This document shows, one piece after another, positions 56,946-64,000 of a stretch of DNA of 64,000 bases (positions are counted from its first letter, which is position 1; every line of letters starts with the position of its first letter). Source of the DNA: Micromonospora sp. CB01531. Lineage in GTDB: Bacteria; Actinomycetota; Actinomycetes; Mycobacteriales; Micromonosporaceae. Under the pieces are notes generated by a model. It saw nothing but the letters and a program-made list of their open reading frames with translations, ran no database searches and was not told the origin of the DNA. Position numbers and translations under genes: made by a program. The stretch lies in contig NZ_LWLS01000083.1 in NCBI RefSeq assembly GCF_001905095.1, positions 186,001 to 250,000 of the forward strand, in the 5' to 3' direction.

Positions 56946-57644
56946 GTGAAGCTGTCGATCCTCATGCCGGTCTACAACGAGGAAGAACGCATCGCGGATG
57001 CCCTCAAGCAGGCGTTGGCAGTGGACTACCCGTGCGAGATCGAACTCGTCGTCGTCGACGACGGCAGCCGCGACGGCACCGCCGAGGTGCTCGGCCGGGT
57101 GGACGACGCCCGGCTGCGGGTCATCACCCACCAGCGCAACGCCGGCAAGGGCGCGGCGATCAAGACCGCCGTCGACAACGCCGAGGGCGACTACCTGGTC
57201 ATCCTCGACGCCGACCTCGAGTACGACCCGCAGGACATCCCGCGGCTGCTCGAGCCGGTGCTCGACGGCCGGGCGACGGTCGTCTACGGCAATCGGACCT
57301 TCGGCAGCCACAGCGCCTACAGCTTCTGGTACGTGATGGGCAACAAGGGCGTCACGATGGCGGCCAACGTGCTCTTCAACTCCTACATCGGCGACCTGGA
57401 GACCTGCTTCAAGCTGATGCCGCTGGAGCTCTACCGCTCGCTGCGGATCCGCTCCCGCGGCTTCGGCATGGAGGCCGAGGTCACCGGCAAGCTGCTCCGC
57501 CAGCGCATCCGCCCGTACGAGGTGCCGATCAGCTACCGTGCGCGGGGCCGCGAGGAGGGCAAGAAGATCACCTGGAAGGACGGCGTCGAGGCGATCTGGA
57601 TCCTCGCCCGTGAGCGTGCCCGGCGCCGCCCGGTCGGCTCCTGA
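56946..57644 (+). CDS. GT2-family glycosyltransferase (DPM/ArnC-like)
   Basis: 232 residues, one GT-A catalytic domain without membrane helices. MKLSILMPVYNEEERIADAL is the N-terminal signature. VVVDDGSRDGTAEV binds nucleotide sugar and VILDADLEYDPQDIP holds the DxD motif. GFGMEAEVTGKLLRQ and a basic C terminus (ARERARRRP) complete it. Soluble dolichol/polyprenyl-phosphate mannose or glucose synthases look like this; it would make a lipid-linked sugar donor. GTG 56946 has GGAG about 6 bases upstream. The longer frame from 56757 is not coding. Confidence 0.9.
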   Translation: MKLSILMPVYNEEERIADALKQALAVDYPCEIELVVVDDGSRDGTAEVLGRVDDARLRVITHQRNAGKGAAIKTAVDNAEGDYLVILDADLEYDPQDIPRLLEPVLDGRATVVYGNRTFGSHSAYSFWYVMGNKGVTMAANVLFNSYIGDLETCFKLMPLELYRSLRIRSRGFGMEAEVTGKLLRQRIRPYEVPISYRARGREEGKKITWKDGVEAIWILARERARRRPVGS

Positions 57645-57715
57645 TCTCTCATCGCCAGGTTGCGGATCGGGCGGTGTCCCGGGCTGGTTGATCCCGCGAT
57701 ACCGCGACCCCCGGT

Positions 57716-58594
57716 TCAGACGGCGAGGAACTCCTCGACCGATCGGCGCAGGCCGGCCGCGTCCAGGCCGTGCCAGCGGTCGTGATCCTCGGGCGTGCCG
57801 TAGCGGCGCAGCTCCGACCGGCCCACCCCGAGAGCGAGCAACCGGTGCGGCCGGTCGGCCAGCGCCGCGCCGACCACCCGGGCCGAGGTGCCCGCCAGGT
57901 ACGGCTCGACCAGGATCACCTCGGTGCCGGCGAGGGCCCGCAGCCCCGCCGTGTCGAAGGGCCGCGGCCGATGGGTGTACGCCACGGTGACCGGCCGGTC
58001 GGCGACCGCCGCGAGGGCCTGGTCGAGCAGCGGCCCGACCGCCACCAGCAGCGGTGCGCCCGGCCTTGCGTCGCGGACCACCCGTAGGTCACCCGCCTCC
58101 GGGTACGCCCGCGCGTTGCTCTGGGTGGACAGCCGCACGTACGCCGAATCCGACCCGCACACCGCGCCGCGTAGCAACCCCGGCACCTCGTCCCGGTGAC
58201 CGGGCACGTGGACCGTCCAGTCGTGCAGGGTGTCGATCAGCGCGACGTCCGCCGGACTCAGGTGGGTACGGCCCGCCGCTGCCCGGTCGTACGACGCGCC
58301 GATGCTGACCAGCACCGCCCCGACCCCCTGGTGGTCGAGGTCCAGCTTGATCTGCTCGTACGCCCGCTCGACCAGGAACGGCGCGTAGCTGTGCACGATC
58401 GGGCGCTGACCGGTCAGCGCGAGGCCACCCGCCACGCCCACCAGGAGCTGCTCCCGGATGCCGACGTTGATGACCCGGTCCGGGTGGCGTTCGGCGGCCG
58501 GGGCGAATGCCGCGGCGGAGATGTCGGCCAGCACGATGGTGGTCCGGGGGTCGTCCAGGAAGGTGGTGGCCGTGGCCACGAAGGTGTCGCGCAT
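57716..58594 (-). CDS. transketolase, C-terminal half (split enzyme)
   Basis: 292 residues with the pyrimidine-binding and C-terminal transketolase domains. MRDTFVATATTFLDDPRTTI, RVINVGIREQLLVGVAGGLA (Glu for TPP activation), QRPIVHSYAPFLVERAYEQI and HLSPADVALIDTL are visible. It follows the N-terminal half by 2 bases, so the two chains should assemble into one thiamine-diphosphate enzyme. Split transketolases are often found in special metabolic pathways rather than the pentose cycle. The pair is divergent from soxR. Confidence 0.9.
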   Translation of the reverse strand: MRDTFVATATTFLDDPRTTIVLADISAAAFAPAAERHPDRVINVGIREQLLVGVAGGLALTGQRPIVHSYAPFLVERAYEQIKLDLDHQGVGAVLVSIGASYDRAAAGRTHLSPADVALIDTLHDWTVHVPGHRDEVPGLLRGAVCGSDSAYVRLSTQSNARAYPEAGDLRVVRDARPGAPLLVAVGPLLDQALAAVADRPVTVAYTHRPRPFDTAGLRALAGTEVILVEPYLAGTSARVVGAALADRPHRLLALGVGRSELRRYGTPEDHDRWHGLDAAGLRRSVEEFLAV

Positions 58595-58596
58595 GA

Positions 58597-59289
58597 TCAC
58601 TCCTCGTCGGTGACGACCGCGACGACGACGTGCGGCCGATGGTGGTCGTGCCCGGTGAGGGCGGTGTGCAGGGCCTCGTGGTCCCGGCCGGCCACGGTCG
58701 CGGCGCTCCACCCGTTGACGGTGAACCGGCTCGCCGCGCCGCCCGGCCAGCCGTGACTCGCCGACCGGTTGTCCAGCACGATCGCGGTCAGGTTGGCCAG
58801 CCCCGTCGCCCCGGCGTACGCGATCGCCTCGTGGTTGGAACCCTCGTCCAGTTCGGCATCGCCGAGCAGCACGTACACCCGGGGGTCGAACCGGCCCTGG
58901 GCCCGCAGCCCGAGCGCGGTGCCCACACCCAGGCCGAGCCCGTGCCCGAGCGACCCGGACCCGATCTCCACGCCGGGCACCAGCAGCCGGTCCGGATGGT
59001 CGCCGAGCCGGCTGTCCGGCCCGCCCTGGTCGTCCAGCCACTCGAGCGGGATGAAGCCCTTCGCGGCGAGCAGCGCGTAGTAGCCGGCGACGGCGTGCCC
59101 CTTGGACAGCAGGAAGCGGTCCCGGTCGGGGTCGTCGACGGTCTCCGGGGTGATCCGGAGCACCCGGTCGTAGAGCACCTGGAGCACGTCCAGCGTCGAG
59201 TACACGTTCGCGCCGAACTCGCGCCCGGCGCGGACCCGGTCGAGCAGCGCCCGCAGCACGGCGGGGTCGGTGGCGGTCGTCGTCGTCAT
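58597..59289 (-). CDS. transketolase, N-terminal half (split enzyme)
   Basis: 230 residues with the TPP diphosphate-binding domain. DRFLLSKGHAVAGYYALLAA and GSGSLGHGLGLGVGTALGLR hold substrate/TPP histidines. The TPP/Mg motif is GDAELDEGSNHEAIAYAG followed by IVLDN. Shorter than many N-halves (about 270 residues). ATG 59289 is used; the frame upstream runs through the palindrome. Expressed with the C-terminal half (2-base gap). A 22-bp palindrome at 59303-59324 lies 13 bases upstream of its start. Confidence 0.88.
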   Translation of the reverse strand: MTTTTATDPAVLRALLDRVRAGREFGANVYSTLDVLQVLYDRVLRITPETVDDPDRDRFLLSKGHAVAGYYALLAAKGFIPLEWLDDQGGPDSRLGDHPDRLLVPGVEIGSGSLGHGLGLGVGTALGLRAQGRFDPRVYVLLGDAELDEGSNHEAIAYAGATGLANLTAIVLDNRSASHGWPGGAASRFTVNGWSAATVAGRDHEALHTALTGHDHHRPHVVVAVVTDEE

Positions 59290-59302
59290 GCCGCTAGCCT
59301 CG

Positions 59303-59324
59303 GAGTTGAAGCGCACTTCAACTC
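59303..59324. promoter_or_regulatory. probable SoxR operator between soxR and the transketolase genes
   Basis: GAGTTGAAG-CGCA-CTTCAACTC is a perfect 22-bp inverted repeat in the 46-base gap between two divergent genes, one of which is soxR. It contains TTGAAG, and the right half continues into CTCAAGG, as in known sox boxes. MerR-family proteins bind such dyads between -35 and -10. Which of the two genes it controls is not certain. Confidence 0.7.
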
Positions 59325-59335
59325 AAGGCCCTGTG

Positions 59336-59797
59336 ATGCACGAAGCACTCACCATCGGACAGCTCGCCACCCGCAGCGGGGTGGCCCCCTCCGCGCTGCG
59401 CTACTACGAGCGGCTCGGGCTGATCCGGTCCCAGCGCACCGGCGGCAACCAGCGCCGGTACGCCCGCACCGAGCTGCGCCGGGTGGCGTTCATCCGGATC
59501 TCGCAGCAGGTGGGCGTCTCGCTGGAAGAGATCCGGGAGGCGCTCGACTCCCTGCCGTCGTCGCGTACGCCCACCCCGGACGACTGGGCCGCCCTCTCCC
59601 GCAGCTGGCGCGACCGGCTGGACGAGAAGATCCGGCTGCTCGGCAAGCTCCGCGACGACCTGGACGGCTGCATCGGCTGTGGCTGCCTGTCGCTGCAGCG
59701 CTGCACCCTCTACAACCCCGCTGACTCGCTGGCCGCCGAGGGCCCGGGCGCGCGGCTCATGCTGCCCCGCCCCGACTCGGACCCGGCGCCGGCCTGA
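59336..59797 (+). CDS. soxR: redox-sensitive transcriptional activator SoxR
   Basis: 153-residue MerR-family protein. The winged helix at the N terminus is LTIGQLATRSGVAPSALRYY and ERLGLIRSQRTGGNQRRYAR. A dimerisation helix follows. The [2Fe-2S] cluster motif CIGCGCLSLQRC has Cys112, Cys115, Cys117 and Cys123, the exact C-x2-C-x-C-x5-C spacing of SoxR. In actinomycetes SoxR responds to redox-active metabolites rather than superoxide. ATG 59336 is used; an upstream extension would include the palindrome. Its stop lies 4 bases from the convergent quinone oxidoreductase stop. Confidence 0.95.
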   Translation: MHEALTIGQLATRSGVAPSALRYYERLGLIRSQRTGGNQRRYARTELRRVAFIRISQQVGVSLEEIREALDSLPSSRTPTPDDWAALSRSWRDRLDEKIRLLGKLRDDLDGCIGCGCLSLQRCTLYNPADSLAAEGPGARLMLPRPDSDPAPA

Positions 59798-59801
59798 CCG
59801 G

Positions 59802-60776
59802 TCACCGGACCAGCAGCACCTTGCCCAGGTGGTCGCTCGTCTCCAGCAGGCGGTGCGCGTCGGCGGCGTCGGCCAGCTTCGCCCGGGCGTGCACCACCGG
59901 CCGGACCGCCCCGGACTCAACCAGCGGCCACACCTGCTCGCGTACCCCCCGGACGATCTCCGCCTTCTCGTCCAGCGGGCGGGAACGCAGCGCCGTCGCG
60001 TGGACCGAACCGCGTTTCGCCAGCAGCATTCCCAGGTCCAGCTCGCCCTTGCGACCGCCCTGCATGCCGATCACCACGAGCCGGCCACCGGTGGCCAGCG
60101 CCGCCACGTTCCGCGGCAGGTACGCGGCGCCCATGATGTCCAGGATCACGTCCGCGCCCCGCCCGTCGGTGACCCGGCGGACCTCCTCGACGAAGTCCTG
60201 CTCCCGGTAGTCGATCGCGTGCGCGGCGCCCAGCTCGCGCAGCCGGTCGTGCTTGCCCGACCGGGCGGTCACCACCACCGTGGCGCCGAGCGCCACGCCG
60301 AGCTGGATCGCGAAGGTGCCGATCCCGCTGCCCCCGCCGTGCACCAGGAGCGTCTCGCCCTCGGCCAGCCGGGCGAGCTGGACCACGTTCGACCAGACCG
60401 TGCAGGCCACCTCGGGCAGCGCGGCCGCGTCGACCAGGTCGACGCCGCGCGGGACCGGCAGGAGCTGCCCGGCCGGCACGGCCACCCGTTCGGCGTACCC
60501 ACCGCCGGCCAGCAGCGCGCAGACCTCGTCGCCGACCGCCCAGCCGGTCACGCCCGGGCCGAGCGCGGCGACCACCCCGGAGCACTCCAACCCCGGGTAC
60601 GCCGGCGCGCCCGGCGGCGGCGGGTACTGCCCCTGCCGTTGCAGCAGGTCGGCGCGGTTCACCGCGCTCGCCGACACCTCGACGACCACCTCGCCGGGGC
60701 CGGGCTCCGGGTCGGGCACCTCCGACCACACGAGGGCCTCGGGTCCGCCGGGTTTCGGGATCGTGATCGCGTGCAT
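59802..60776 (-). CDS. NAD(P)H-quinone oxidoreductase (zeta-crystallin/PIG3 type)
   Basis: 324-residue zinc-independent MDR-family reductase. MHAITIPKPGGPEALVWSEV, SASAVNRADLLQRQGQYPPP and PGLECSGVVAALGPGV form the N-terminal catalytic domain. LVHGGGSGIGTFAIQLGVAL is the NADPH-binding loop, and RRVTDGRGADVILDIMGAAY lies in the cofactor domain. It reduces quinones and related electrophiles. It is convergent with soxR, with a 4-base gap, so a role in handling the redox compounds SoxR senses is plausible but inferred. Confidence 0.92.
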   Translation of the reverse strand: MHAITIPKPGGPEALVWSEVPDPEPGPGEVVVEVSASAVNRADLLQRQGQYPPPPGAPAYPGLECSGVVAALGPGVTGWAVGDEVCALLAGGGYAERVAVPAGQLLPVPRGVDLVDAAALPEVACTVWSNVVQLARLAEGETLLVHGGGSGIGTFAIQLGVALGATVVVTARSGKHDRLRELGAAHAIDYREQDFVEEVRRVTDGRGADVILDIMGAAYLPRNVAALATGGRLVVIGMQGGRKGELDLGMLLAKRGSVHATALRSRPLDEKAEIVRGVREQVWPLVESGAVRPVVHARAKLADAADAHRLLETSDHLGKVLLVR

Positions 60777-60785
60777 GGCCCAGTC

Positions 60786-61334
60786 TTACCCGATCCGACC
60801 GTCCGTCCACGCCCGAGTCAGGATCTCATCCACCGTCTCCGCCGGGGTCTGCGCCGAGGTGTCCAGCCAGAGCCCGATCCGGGGCGTCTCGGCGCGGAAC
60901 CCGGCGTCGAAGTCGGCGATCGGCCAGTCCCCGTACCCCTGCTTGGGCCGGTCCCGCTCGCGGGCGGCGACCACCTCGGCGTGCGGCGCGAGCACCACCA
61001 CCGCGAGCGGCCAGTGCCGGATCCGTTCGACCATGGCCGACAGTTCGGCGCCGATCACGATGTCCTGGAGTACGACGGTGAAGCCCTCGGCGGCGTACCG
61101 GTCCGCCGCTGTGGCGGCCAGGTCGTAGCGGAGCCGAAGCTGCCGCCACGCCTCGTCCGAGAGCTGCGCGGTCATCTCCGCGCGCCCGTTCACCACCATC
61201 CGCCGGAACACGTCACCGCGCAAGTGCACCGAGCGGGGCAGCCGCCGGGCCAGCAGTTCGGCCACAGTCGACTTGCCCGCCGCCATGATTCCGGTGATCA
61301 GCACCACCGCCGGGGTTTCCCACACGGGGGCCAT
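60786..61334 (-). CDS. P-loop AAA/kinase-fold protein
   Basis: 182 residues with the small P-loop kinase fold. Walker A is GIMAAGKS at 15-22, then LRGDVFRRMVVNGRAEM (acceptor-binding) and VVLQDIVIGAELSAMVERI with a later Arg-rich lid (AARERDRPKQGYGDWPI). It resembles chloramphenicol phosphotransferase-like or gluconokinase-like proteins. The true substrate is unknown. ATG 61334 is used; the longer frame crosses the tRNA gene on the other strand and cannot be coding. It follows the quinone oxidoreductase on the same strand, but lies upstream of it. Confidence 0.8.
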   Translation of the reverse strand: MAPVWETPAVVLITGIMAAGKSTVAELLARRLPRSVHLRGDVFRRMVVNGRAEMTAQLSDEAWRQLRLRYDLAATAADRYAAEGFTVVLQDIVIGAELSAMVERIRHWPLAVVVLAPHAEVVAARERDRPKQGYGDWPIADFDAGFRAETPRIGLWLDTSAQTPAETVDEILTRAWTDGRIG

Positions 61335-61423
61335 CCTGCCAGCGAGGGGTGGGACGGCGGCTCGCCCGTGGTGCGGTCCGTGGCAGACTAGGCACGGCGC
61401 GCGCCCCGTGGGGGACGTGTCCG

Positions 61424-61510
61424 GGAGGGTTCGCCTAGTGGCCGATGGCGCTGGTCTTGAAAACCGGTAAGGCAGCGATGTCTTCGTGGGTTCGAATCCC
61501 ACACCCTCCG
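61424..61510 (+). tRNA. tRNA-Ser (anticodon TGA)
   Basis: An 87-base tRNA with acceptor stem GGAGGGT / ACCCTCC and discriminator G. The anticodon loop CTTGAAA reads TGA. The long class II variable arm (about TAAGGCAGCGATGTCTTCG) is diagnostic of serine. The T-arm is GTGGGTTCGAATCCCAC. CCA is not encoded. It decodes UCA and UCG (wobble). Confidence 0.95.
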
Positions 61511-61602
61511 CAACCCGGGTCCCCGTCGCGTCCTCGCGCACGGCGGGCGCTCGCGGGGTATGAAGGGGCGCAGGAACTCGCGCACCCGGAAGGATCCTCT
61601 CG

Positions 61603-62136
61603 ATGACCCTGGAACGACCGATCGCCCCGGACCCGTACGAGCTGCTGCCGACGGTGCCGTTGTTCACGCTGACCAGTGACGACGTGCGTAACGGCGAGCC
61701 GATGGACGTGCGGTACGCGCACGGCAGCGTCGGCGGCGAGAACGTCTCCCCGCACCTGGCCTGGTCGGGCTTCCCGGAGGAGACCAGGAGCTTCGTGGTG
61801 ACCTGCTTCGACCCGGACGCCCCGACCGGCAGCGGCTTCTGGCACTGGGTGCTGGTGAACCTGCCCGCCTCGGTCACCGAGCTGCCCACCGGCGTCAAGG
61901 AGAGCGAACTCGGCGCCGCTTTCAGCGTCCGCAGCGACTACGGCGACACCGGCTACGGCGGCGCCGCCCCGCCGGCCGGCGACCGCCCGCACCGCTACGT
62001 CTTCGCCGTGCACGCGGTGGACGTGGATCAGCTCGACGTCGGCCCCACCGCCAGCCCGGCCTACGTCGGCTTCAACCTGGCGTTCCACACCCTGGCCCGG
62101 GCGGTCATCCGCCCGACGTACCAGATCGCGGAGTGA
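61603..62136 (+). CDS. YbhB/YbcL family Raf kinase inhibitor-like (PEBP) protein
   Basis: 177-residue PEBP-fold protein. The ligand pocket motif CFDPDAPTGSGFWHWVLVN contains the DPD-x-P and the conserved His. ENVSPHLAWSGFPEETRSF precedes it, and PHRYVFAVHAVDVDQLDV comes near the end. No signal peptide is seen. Bacterial members are of uncertain function; they may bind phospholipid or phosphorylated ligands. GGAAGGAT lies about 6 bases upstream of ATG 61603. A terminator follows. Confidence 0.93.
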   Translation: MTLERPIAPDPYELLPTVPLFTLTSDDVRNGEPMDVRYAHGSVGGENVSPHLAWSGFPEETRSFVVTCFDPDAPTGSGFWHWVLVNLPASVTELPTGVKESELGAAFSVRSDYGDTGYGGAAPPAGDRPHRYVFAVHAVDVDQLDVGPTASPAYVGFNLAFHTLARAVIRPTYQIAE

Positions 62137-62160
62137 CTGGTCACGAGCCGTGACAGAGCG

Positions 62161-62188
62161 CGGGGCCCCCGCCGACGCGGGGGCCCCG
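62161..62188. terminator. bidirectional terminator hairpin
   Basis: A 12-bp perfect stem (CGGGGCCCCCGC / GCGGGGGCCCCG) with a CGAC loop lies between the convergent PEBP and methyltransferase genes. Confidence 0.8.
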
Positions 62189-62202
62189 TGCCCGTAGCAG
62201 CG

Positions 62203-62913
62203 TCAGCCCGGTACCCGGGCGACCGCGAAGACGGACTGGCCGAAGGGCGGGCGCAGCCGCTGCTCCGCCGCCTTGGTGGCGGGCAGGACCAGGCTGTCGT
62301 AGATCTTCACCATCGGGCCCTCCTTCGGCATCAGCCGGAAGACCTTGGTGGCCATGAAGTAGCCGATGAGGCCGAGCGCGTTGGCGTAGTGGATCTTCTC
62401 AACGGTGAGCCCGGCCTCGGTCATCGCCGCCGCGAGCGTCTGCTTCGTGTAGCGCCGGACGTGACCGGTGGCGATGTCCGCCGGGCTCATCGCGAACTGG
62501 AAGGCCGGCACGATGATGATCACCGCGCCGCCGGGCCGGACCAGGTAGCGCATGCTGCACAGCGCGCTCACGTGGTCCTCGATGTGCTCCAGTACGTTGT
62601 ACGACACGGCCGCGCTGTAGTCGCCCCGCTCGGAGTGCGGCAGCAGCATCTGCCGTACCTCGATGGTGGGGTGCTCGGCCAGCCGCTCCTTGAGCCGGAC
62701 CAGCCGGTCCGGGTCCGCCTCGGTGGCGGTGAGCCGGGGCAGGTGCGCGGACCACTCCAGGGCGTAGTCGCCCAGCCCGCTGCCGATCTCGATGGGGTTG
62801 TCACCGAGGTGGGGCACCGCCAGCTCGACGAACCATCTCCGGTGGTTGACCGCGGTCGCCAGGCCTTCGAGCACCTCCGACTGGACGCGTTGATCCCCAG
62901 TGATATCTGCCAT
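62203..62913 (-). CDS. class I SAM-dependent methyltransferase
   Basis: 236 residues. The SAM-binding motif I is NPIEIGSGLGDYALEWSAHL. The acidic residue after beta-2 is in TATEADPDRL. The motif IV region is AAVSYNVLEHIEDHVSALCS, followed by VRPGGAVIIIVPAFQFAMSP. These proteins are common next to surface polysaccharide or glycolipid genes. ATG 62913 is chosen; the upstream frame lies in the intergenic region shared with the divergent membrane protein gene. Substrate unknown. Confidence 0.88.
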   Translation of the reverse strand: MADITGDQRVQSEVLEGLATAVNHRRWFVELAVPHLGDNPIEIGSGLGDYALEWSAHLPRLTATEADPDRLVRLKERLAEHPTIEVRQMLLPHSERGDYSAAVSYNVLEHIEDHVSALCSMRYLVRPGGAVIIIVPAFQFAMSPADIATGHVRRYTKQTLAAAMTEAGLTVEKIHYANALGLIGYFMATKVFRLMPKEGPMVKIYDSLVLPATKAAEQRLRPPFGQSVFAVARVPG

Positions 62914-63123
62914 GCGTCGATTCCTCACGATATGACTGACCCGCGCCTGGACCGACAGAGTCAACCATCCCGATGGATGGTGCGGGAATCGGGGTACCGG
63001 GAGTGGCCGAATTGTGGTCGGGGGTGGGCACGTGATCGGCGGTCGGCGAACTCGGCACATAGTACGCCAGTACCCAGAAACATGCACGGCCACCGCGATT
63101 CCCTGACTACGCTCTGAATTGTC

Positions 63124-64000
63124 ATGACTACTCCTGAATCGGACGCCGGCCCTGGTGGCGCTGGCGAGGACGGGCCCGACGAGGGTGGACTGCCGGCGCG
63201 GGGCAAGTGGATCGATGCCGCCGCCGTGCTCAGTTTCGTGCTGCTCGCGTTCTGGGTGACCGCCCGGTTCTGGCTGAACCCCGCGCACGGGGTGCGGGAC
63301 AACCGCACCGATCAGGCGCAGTTCGAGTGGATGATGGCGCACGGTGCCCGGGTGGTGACGGATTTGGCCTACCCCTTCACCTCGGACCGGATGAATGTGC
63401 CGGACGGCGTCAATTTGATGGCGAATACGTCGGTATTATCGGTTTCATTGCCAATGACGCCGATCACCTTGCTGTTCGGGCCGCGTACGTCATTTCTGGT
63501 CTTTCTCACCGTCGGCCTGCTCGCCACCGGTGTGGCCTGGTATTTCGTCCTGTCCCGGGTGCTGATCGGGGCCCGGGGGCCCGCCTGGCTCGGGGCCGGC
63601 TTCTGCGCCTTCGCGCCGGCGATGGTCTCGCACGCCAACGCCCACCCCAACATCGTCAGCCAGTTCGTGGTGCCGCTGATCATCTGGCGGACGCTGCGGC
63701 TGACCGACCCGGGCCGCTGGCTGCGCAACGGCGTGCTGCTCGGCCTGGTGATCGTCTGGCAGGCCTTCCTCAACCTGGAGATCCTGCTGATGACGGCGAT
63801 CGGACTCGGGGTGGTGGTGGTCGCGCTCGCCCTCGGCCGGCCACACCTGCGCCGGTCGGCCCGGACCTTCTGGGCCGGGCTCGGAGTGGCCGCCGCCGTT
63901 GCCGCGGTGCTGCTGGCGTACCCGCTGTACGTGCAGTTCTTCGGGCCCGGGGCGTACGAGGGGCTGTCCCGGCTCATCCGCGGCTACCGCACCGACCTCG
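63124..64000 (+). CDS. polytopic membrane protein, GT-C glycosyltransferase-like (runs off the window)
   Basis: The frame opens at ATG 63124 and stays open to the window end (292 codons seen). The N-terminal 28 residues are acidic and Gly-rich. A first membrane helix (about 33-50) and a large external loop with RDNRTDQAQFEWMM follow. Then helices resume at about 110-135, 145-165, 190-210, 215-235 and 245-265. The layout, a first helix and an acidic loop with TDQAQFEW, fits GT-C type glycosyltransferases. Codon 105 is the rare TTA, and 63380-63500 is markedly AT-richer than its surroundings. Family assignment is tentative. Confidence 0.75.
   Translation, partial: MTTPESDAGPGGAGEDGPDEGGLPARGKWIDAAAVLSFVLLAFWVTARFWLNPAHGVRDNRTDQAQFEWMMAHGARVVTDLAYPFTSDRMNVPDGVNLMANTSVLSVSLPMTPITLLFGPRTSFLVFLTVGLLATGVAWYFVLSRVLIGARGPAWLGAGFCAFAPAMVSHANAHPNIVSQFVVPLIIWRTLRLTDPGRWLRNGVLLGLVIVWQAFLNLEILLMTAIGLGVVVVALALGRPHLRRSARTFWAGLGVAAAVAAVLLAYPLYVQFFGPGAYEGLSRLIRGYRTDL

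Noticed and set aside
61335..61898. N-terminal extension of the P-loop kinase frame across the tRNA gene
   Set aside because: It is antisense to a complete tRNA-Ser and to the PEBP gene start; the kinase fold starts at ATG 61334.
1..64000. CRISPR array, prophage, insertion sequence or integrated element
   Set aside because: No regularly spaced direct repeats, no transposase, integrase or phage structural genes, and the only tRNA is not flanked by an attachment-site duplication that I can see.

Overview
The window is a GC-rich actinobacterial chromosome segment, most likely Micromonosporaceae (Micromonospora-like). The reasons are very high GC with strong third-position GC bias, many GTG starts, an XRE/DUF5753 plus DUF397 pair, a DUF5926 gene, several LytR-CpsA-Psr (LCP) cell-wall ligases, and many apparently leaderless genes whose start codon lies 6-8 bases after a TANNNT box. 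It looks like chromosomal core and semi-core sequence. I see no prophage, insertion sequence, CRISPR array or rRNA. One tRNA-Ser(TGA) is present. The assignment is inference from composition and gene content.

Layout. 0.1-7.6 kb: OsmC peroxiredoxin, small zincin, AIM24 protein, prephenate dehydratase, ACT and PAS proteins, a NERD-like protein, arginine deiminase behind a possible ARG box, and DUF5926. 7.6-10.9 kb: a 27-residue mini-ORF coupled to DUF5926, an anti-sigma-type ATPase, a GAF/PAS histidine kinase, a GDPD and a rhodanese. 11-16.5 kb: three LCP ligases, a secreted I36-like protein and a UDP-glucuronate decarboxylase-like epimerase, together a cell-surface block. 16.5-18.6 kb: acetate-type symporter with its DUF485 partner. 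18.8-21.1 kb: zinc-ribbon/flavin-reductase fusion, and a WhiJ-like regulator/DUF397 pair with a divergent Pro-rich mini-gene. 21.2-23.7 kb: ABC-2 exporter. 23.8-30.1 kb: a 1932-residue secreted protein with a tandem ~400-residue duplication, plus a small lipoprotein.

30.2-32.3 kb: a second sodium:solute symporter with a small membrane partner. 32.5-35 kb: a frameshifted Uma2 gene, then an ECF sigma factor overlapping a membrane-anchored Asp-box protein. 35-38.6 kb: a LytS/LytTR-type two-component system and an initiating polyprenyl-phosphate sugar transferase. 38.9-43.7 kb: Fpg/Nei glycosylase divergent from a GT4, then a three-gene operon of nucleotidyltransferase, glycerol-1-phosphate dehydrogenase-like enzyme and CDP-alcohol phosphatidyltransferase. 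This operon is the best candidate here for an undescribed pathway.

44-52.2 kb: CBS protein, PLP aminotransferase, CorA, cyclophilin, rhomboid protease, PH-domain proteins and thiolase. 52.2-57.6 kb: OmpR-type two-component system with a lipoprotein, an SGNH/ricin-lectin lipase and a GT2. 57.7-60.8 kb: a split transketolase divergent from soxR across a perfect 22-bp palindrome, and a quinone oxidoreductase convergent with soxR. 60.8-64 kb: P-loop kinase, tRNA-Ser, PEBP protein, methyltransferase, and the start of a polytopic membrane protein with a TTA codon that runs off the end.

Recurring themes are surface and envelope building (LCPs, sugar transferase, GTs, epimerase, CDP-alcohol module, secreted giant protein) and signalling (three histidine kinases, two response regulators, one ECF sigma factor, SoxR). 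Start codons were chosen from Shine-Dalgarno (SD) or -10 spacing and often differ from the longest reading frame.
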